From an uncultured Fretibacterium sp. (lineage in GTDB: Bacteria; Synergistota; Synergistia; Synergistales; Aminobacteriaceae): a DNA stretch of 13,941 nucleotides. The position numbers were made by a program, and so were the translations under genes. The notes under the pieces were generated by a model. That model was not told the DNA's origin, did not search any database, and saw only the letters and a list, made by a program, of their open reading frames with translations. Shown here one piece after another: positions 12,707 to 13,941 of this stretch. The DNA is taken from contig NZ_CAUUWA010000058.1 in the NCBI RefSeq assembly GCF_963548695.1, positions 1-13,941 on the forward strand, in the 5' to 3' direction. How positions within the stretch are numbered: position 1 is the first letter of the stretch; the number at the start of each line of letters is the position of its first letter.

Positions 12707-13941
12707 ATGGCTGAGAAAGCTACAAGCCCGCGGCGCAGGAGCAGGGCTTCCGCCGCGGGCCGCGAGAGGAACGCATCTTTGAAGTTCATCCCCCTGGGCG
12801 GCCTGGGGGAGATCGGCAAGAACATGTATGCCGTCGAGTACGGCGACGACATCATCGTGGTCGACTGCGGCCTGATGTTCCCGGATCAGGAGCTGCCGGG
12901 GATCGACTACATCGTCCCGGACATCTCTTACCTGGAGGCGAATCGCGAGAAGGTGCTGGGGATCATCATCACCCATGGCCACGAGGATCATACGGGGGCT
13001 CTGCCCTTCGTGCTGCCGCGCCTCAACGTCCCGCTCTACGGGACGCGTCTGACGCTGGGGCTGATCGGGAACAAGCTCAAGGAGGATCAGCCCACCCTCA
13101 AGACGCACATGAACGAGGTCAAGGCGGGCGACGTCATTCGGATCGGGCCGTTCAGCGTCCGCTTCATCGCGGTCAGTCACTCCATTCCCGATGCCGTGGC
13201 CCTCTCGATCGAGACGCCCCTGGGGCGGATCGTCCACACCGGGGACTTCAAGCTCGACTCCACCCCCATCGACGGACGCGTCACGGATTACGGGGCGTTC
13301 GCGGAGGAGGGGGACAAGGGCGTCCTGCTCCTGGCGTCCGACTCCACCAACGCGGAGCGCAAGGGCTTCACCCCGTCGGAGCGCATCATCAGCGGGACCC
13401 TGGAGCAGCTGTACCGCAACTATCGGACCCGGCGCATCATCATCTCCTCGTTCGCCAGCAACGTGCACCGCATCCAGCAGGTCGTGGACGGCGCGATGCG
13501 CTTCAACCGCAAGATCTCCTTCCTGGGCCGCAGCATGGTGCGCAACGTGGAGCTGGCCCGGGAGCTGGGGTATCTGAAGATCGACAAGAAGATGATAGTG
13601 CCGATCGAGGACATTGGCAAGGTCCCCGACAACCAGCTGGTGATCCTGACGACGGGCAGCCAGGGGGAGCCCTTCTCCGGGCTCGTCATGATGAGCCGGG
13701 GCGAGCATCGGCAGGTCTCCCTGGGGGACCACGACGCCGTGTTCCTGCTGGCCTCCGTCATACCCGGCAACGAGAAGCTGGTCAACAACACGATCAACCG
13801 CCTCTTCGCCCTGGGCTGCGAGGTCGTGTACGAACAGGACCGCCAGACCCACGTCTCGGGCCACGCCTCGTCCGAGGAGCTGAAGATCATCCTCAACCTG
13901 GTGCGTCCCCAGTACTTCGTCCCGATCCATGGGGAGTACCG
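12707..13941 (+). CDS. rnj: Ribonuclease J (metallo-beta-lactamase/beta-CASP RNase), cut by the window edge
   Basis: Only the first 411 residues of a usual 550 or so are in the window. RNase J is a 5'-to-3' exoribonuclease and endonuclease that matures rRNA and degrades mRNA. After a basic, probably disordered N-terminus (residues 1-24) comes LKFIPLGGLGEIGKNM, then the zinc motif HGHEDH at 90-95 (pattern HxHxDH), His158 in VSHSIPD and Asp180 in HTGDFKLD. The beta-CASP part shows SDSTNAERKGFTPSE, SSFASNVHRIQQV and LTTGSQGEP, and the visible end has HVSGHAS and FVPIHGEY, where the remaining catalytic histidines lie. The ATG at 12707 has GGAGGA eleven bases upstream, slightly far. No frameshift is visible. 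It follows the BI-1 gene by about 200 bases with its own promoter. Confidence 0.96.
   Translation, partial: MAEKATSPRRRSRASAAGRERNASLKFIPLGGLGEIGKNMYAVEYGDDIIVVDCGLMFPDQELPGIDYIVPDISYLEANREKVLGIIITHGHEDHTGALPFVLPRLNVPLYGTRLTLGLIGNKLKEDQPTLKTHMNEVKAGDVIRIGPFSVRFIAVSHSIPDAVALSIETPLGRIVHTGDFKLDSTPIDGRVTDYGAFAEEGDKGVLLLASDSTNAERKGFTPSERIISGTLEQLYRNYRTRRIIISSFASNVHRIQQVVDGAMRFNRKISFLGRSMVRNVELARELGYLKIDKKMIVPIEDIGKVPDNQLVILTTGSQGEPFSGLVMMSRGEHRQVSLGDHDAVFLLASVIPGNEKLVNNTINRLFALGCEVVYEQDRQTHVSGHASSEELKIILNLVRPQYFVPIHGEY

Overview
This is a GC-rich bacterial chromosomal segment, densely coded, with no phage, plasmid, transposase, CRISPR, rRNA or tRNA signal that I can support. Ribonuclease J, a DUF3536-type GH57 protein, a short-form GlgB and a heptosyltransferase-like GT9 enzyme together suggest a diderm anaerobe. 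The overall look is most like Synergistota (Fretibacterium or relatives), but that is inference from gene content and composition, not a proof.

Layout. From left to right: an intrinsic terminator (116-157), then eight genes on the minus strand, then two on the plus strand. In transcription order the minus-strand genes are: a GT4 and a GT9 glycosyltransferase (11443 to 9253); a small NYN-domain nuclease-like protein, a membrane-anchored beta-propeller protein and a WbpP-like NAD-dependent sugar epimerase (9169 to 6308); and glutamyl-tRNA synthetase, glycogen branching enzyme and a GH57 protein (6119 to 185). A 342-base divergent intergenic region (11444-11785) separates them from the plus-strand genes, a BI-1/YccA membrane protein and ribonuclease J, which runs off the right edge.

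How the genes fit together. The two glycosyltransferases and the UDP-sugar epimerase point to surface polysaccharide or LPS-type glycan assembly, and the anchored propeller protein may process a glycan. gltX, glgB and the GH57 gene form a tight block, with glycogen or alpha-glucan metabolism riding behind a tRNA synthetase. Ribonuclease J belongs to core RNA turnover.

Most of this is ordinary chromosome. The place most worth a second look is 9165-9295. There a consensus-perfect sigma-70 promoter (TTGACA, 17 bases, TATAAT) on the minus strand is followed within about 15 bases by a strong hairpin with a seven-T tail, and only then by the NYN gene, which is far lower in GC than its neighbours. 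That is the architecture of a terminator-controlled leader in front of a probably acquired RNase-like gene. Secondary points are a cysteine-free gltX, a heavily structured intergenic stretch, a 14-base perfect palindrome at the expected start of the BI-1 transcript, and a hairpin near the 5' end of the ribonuclease J message.
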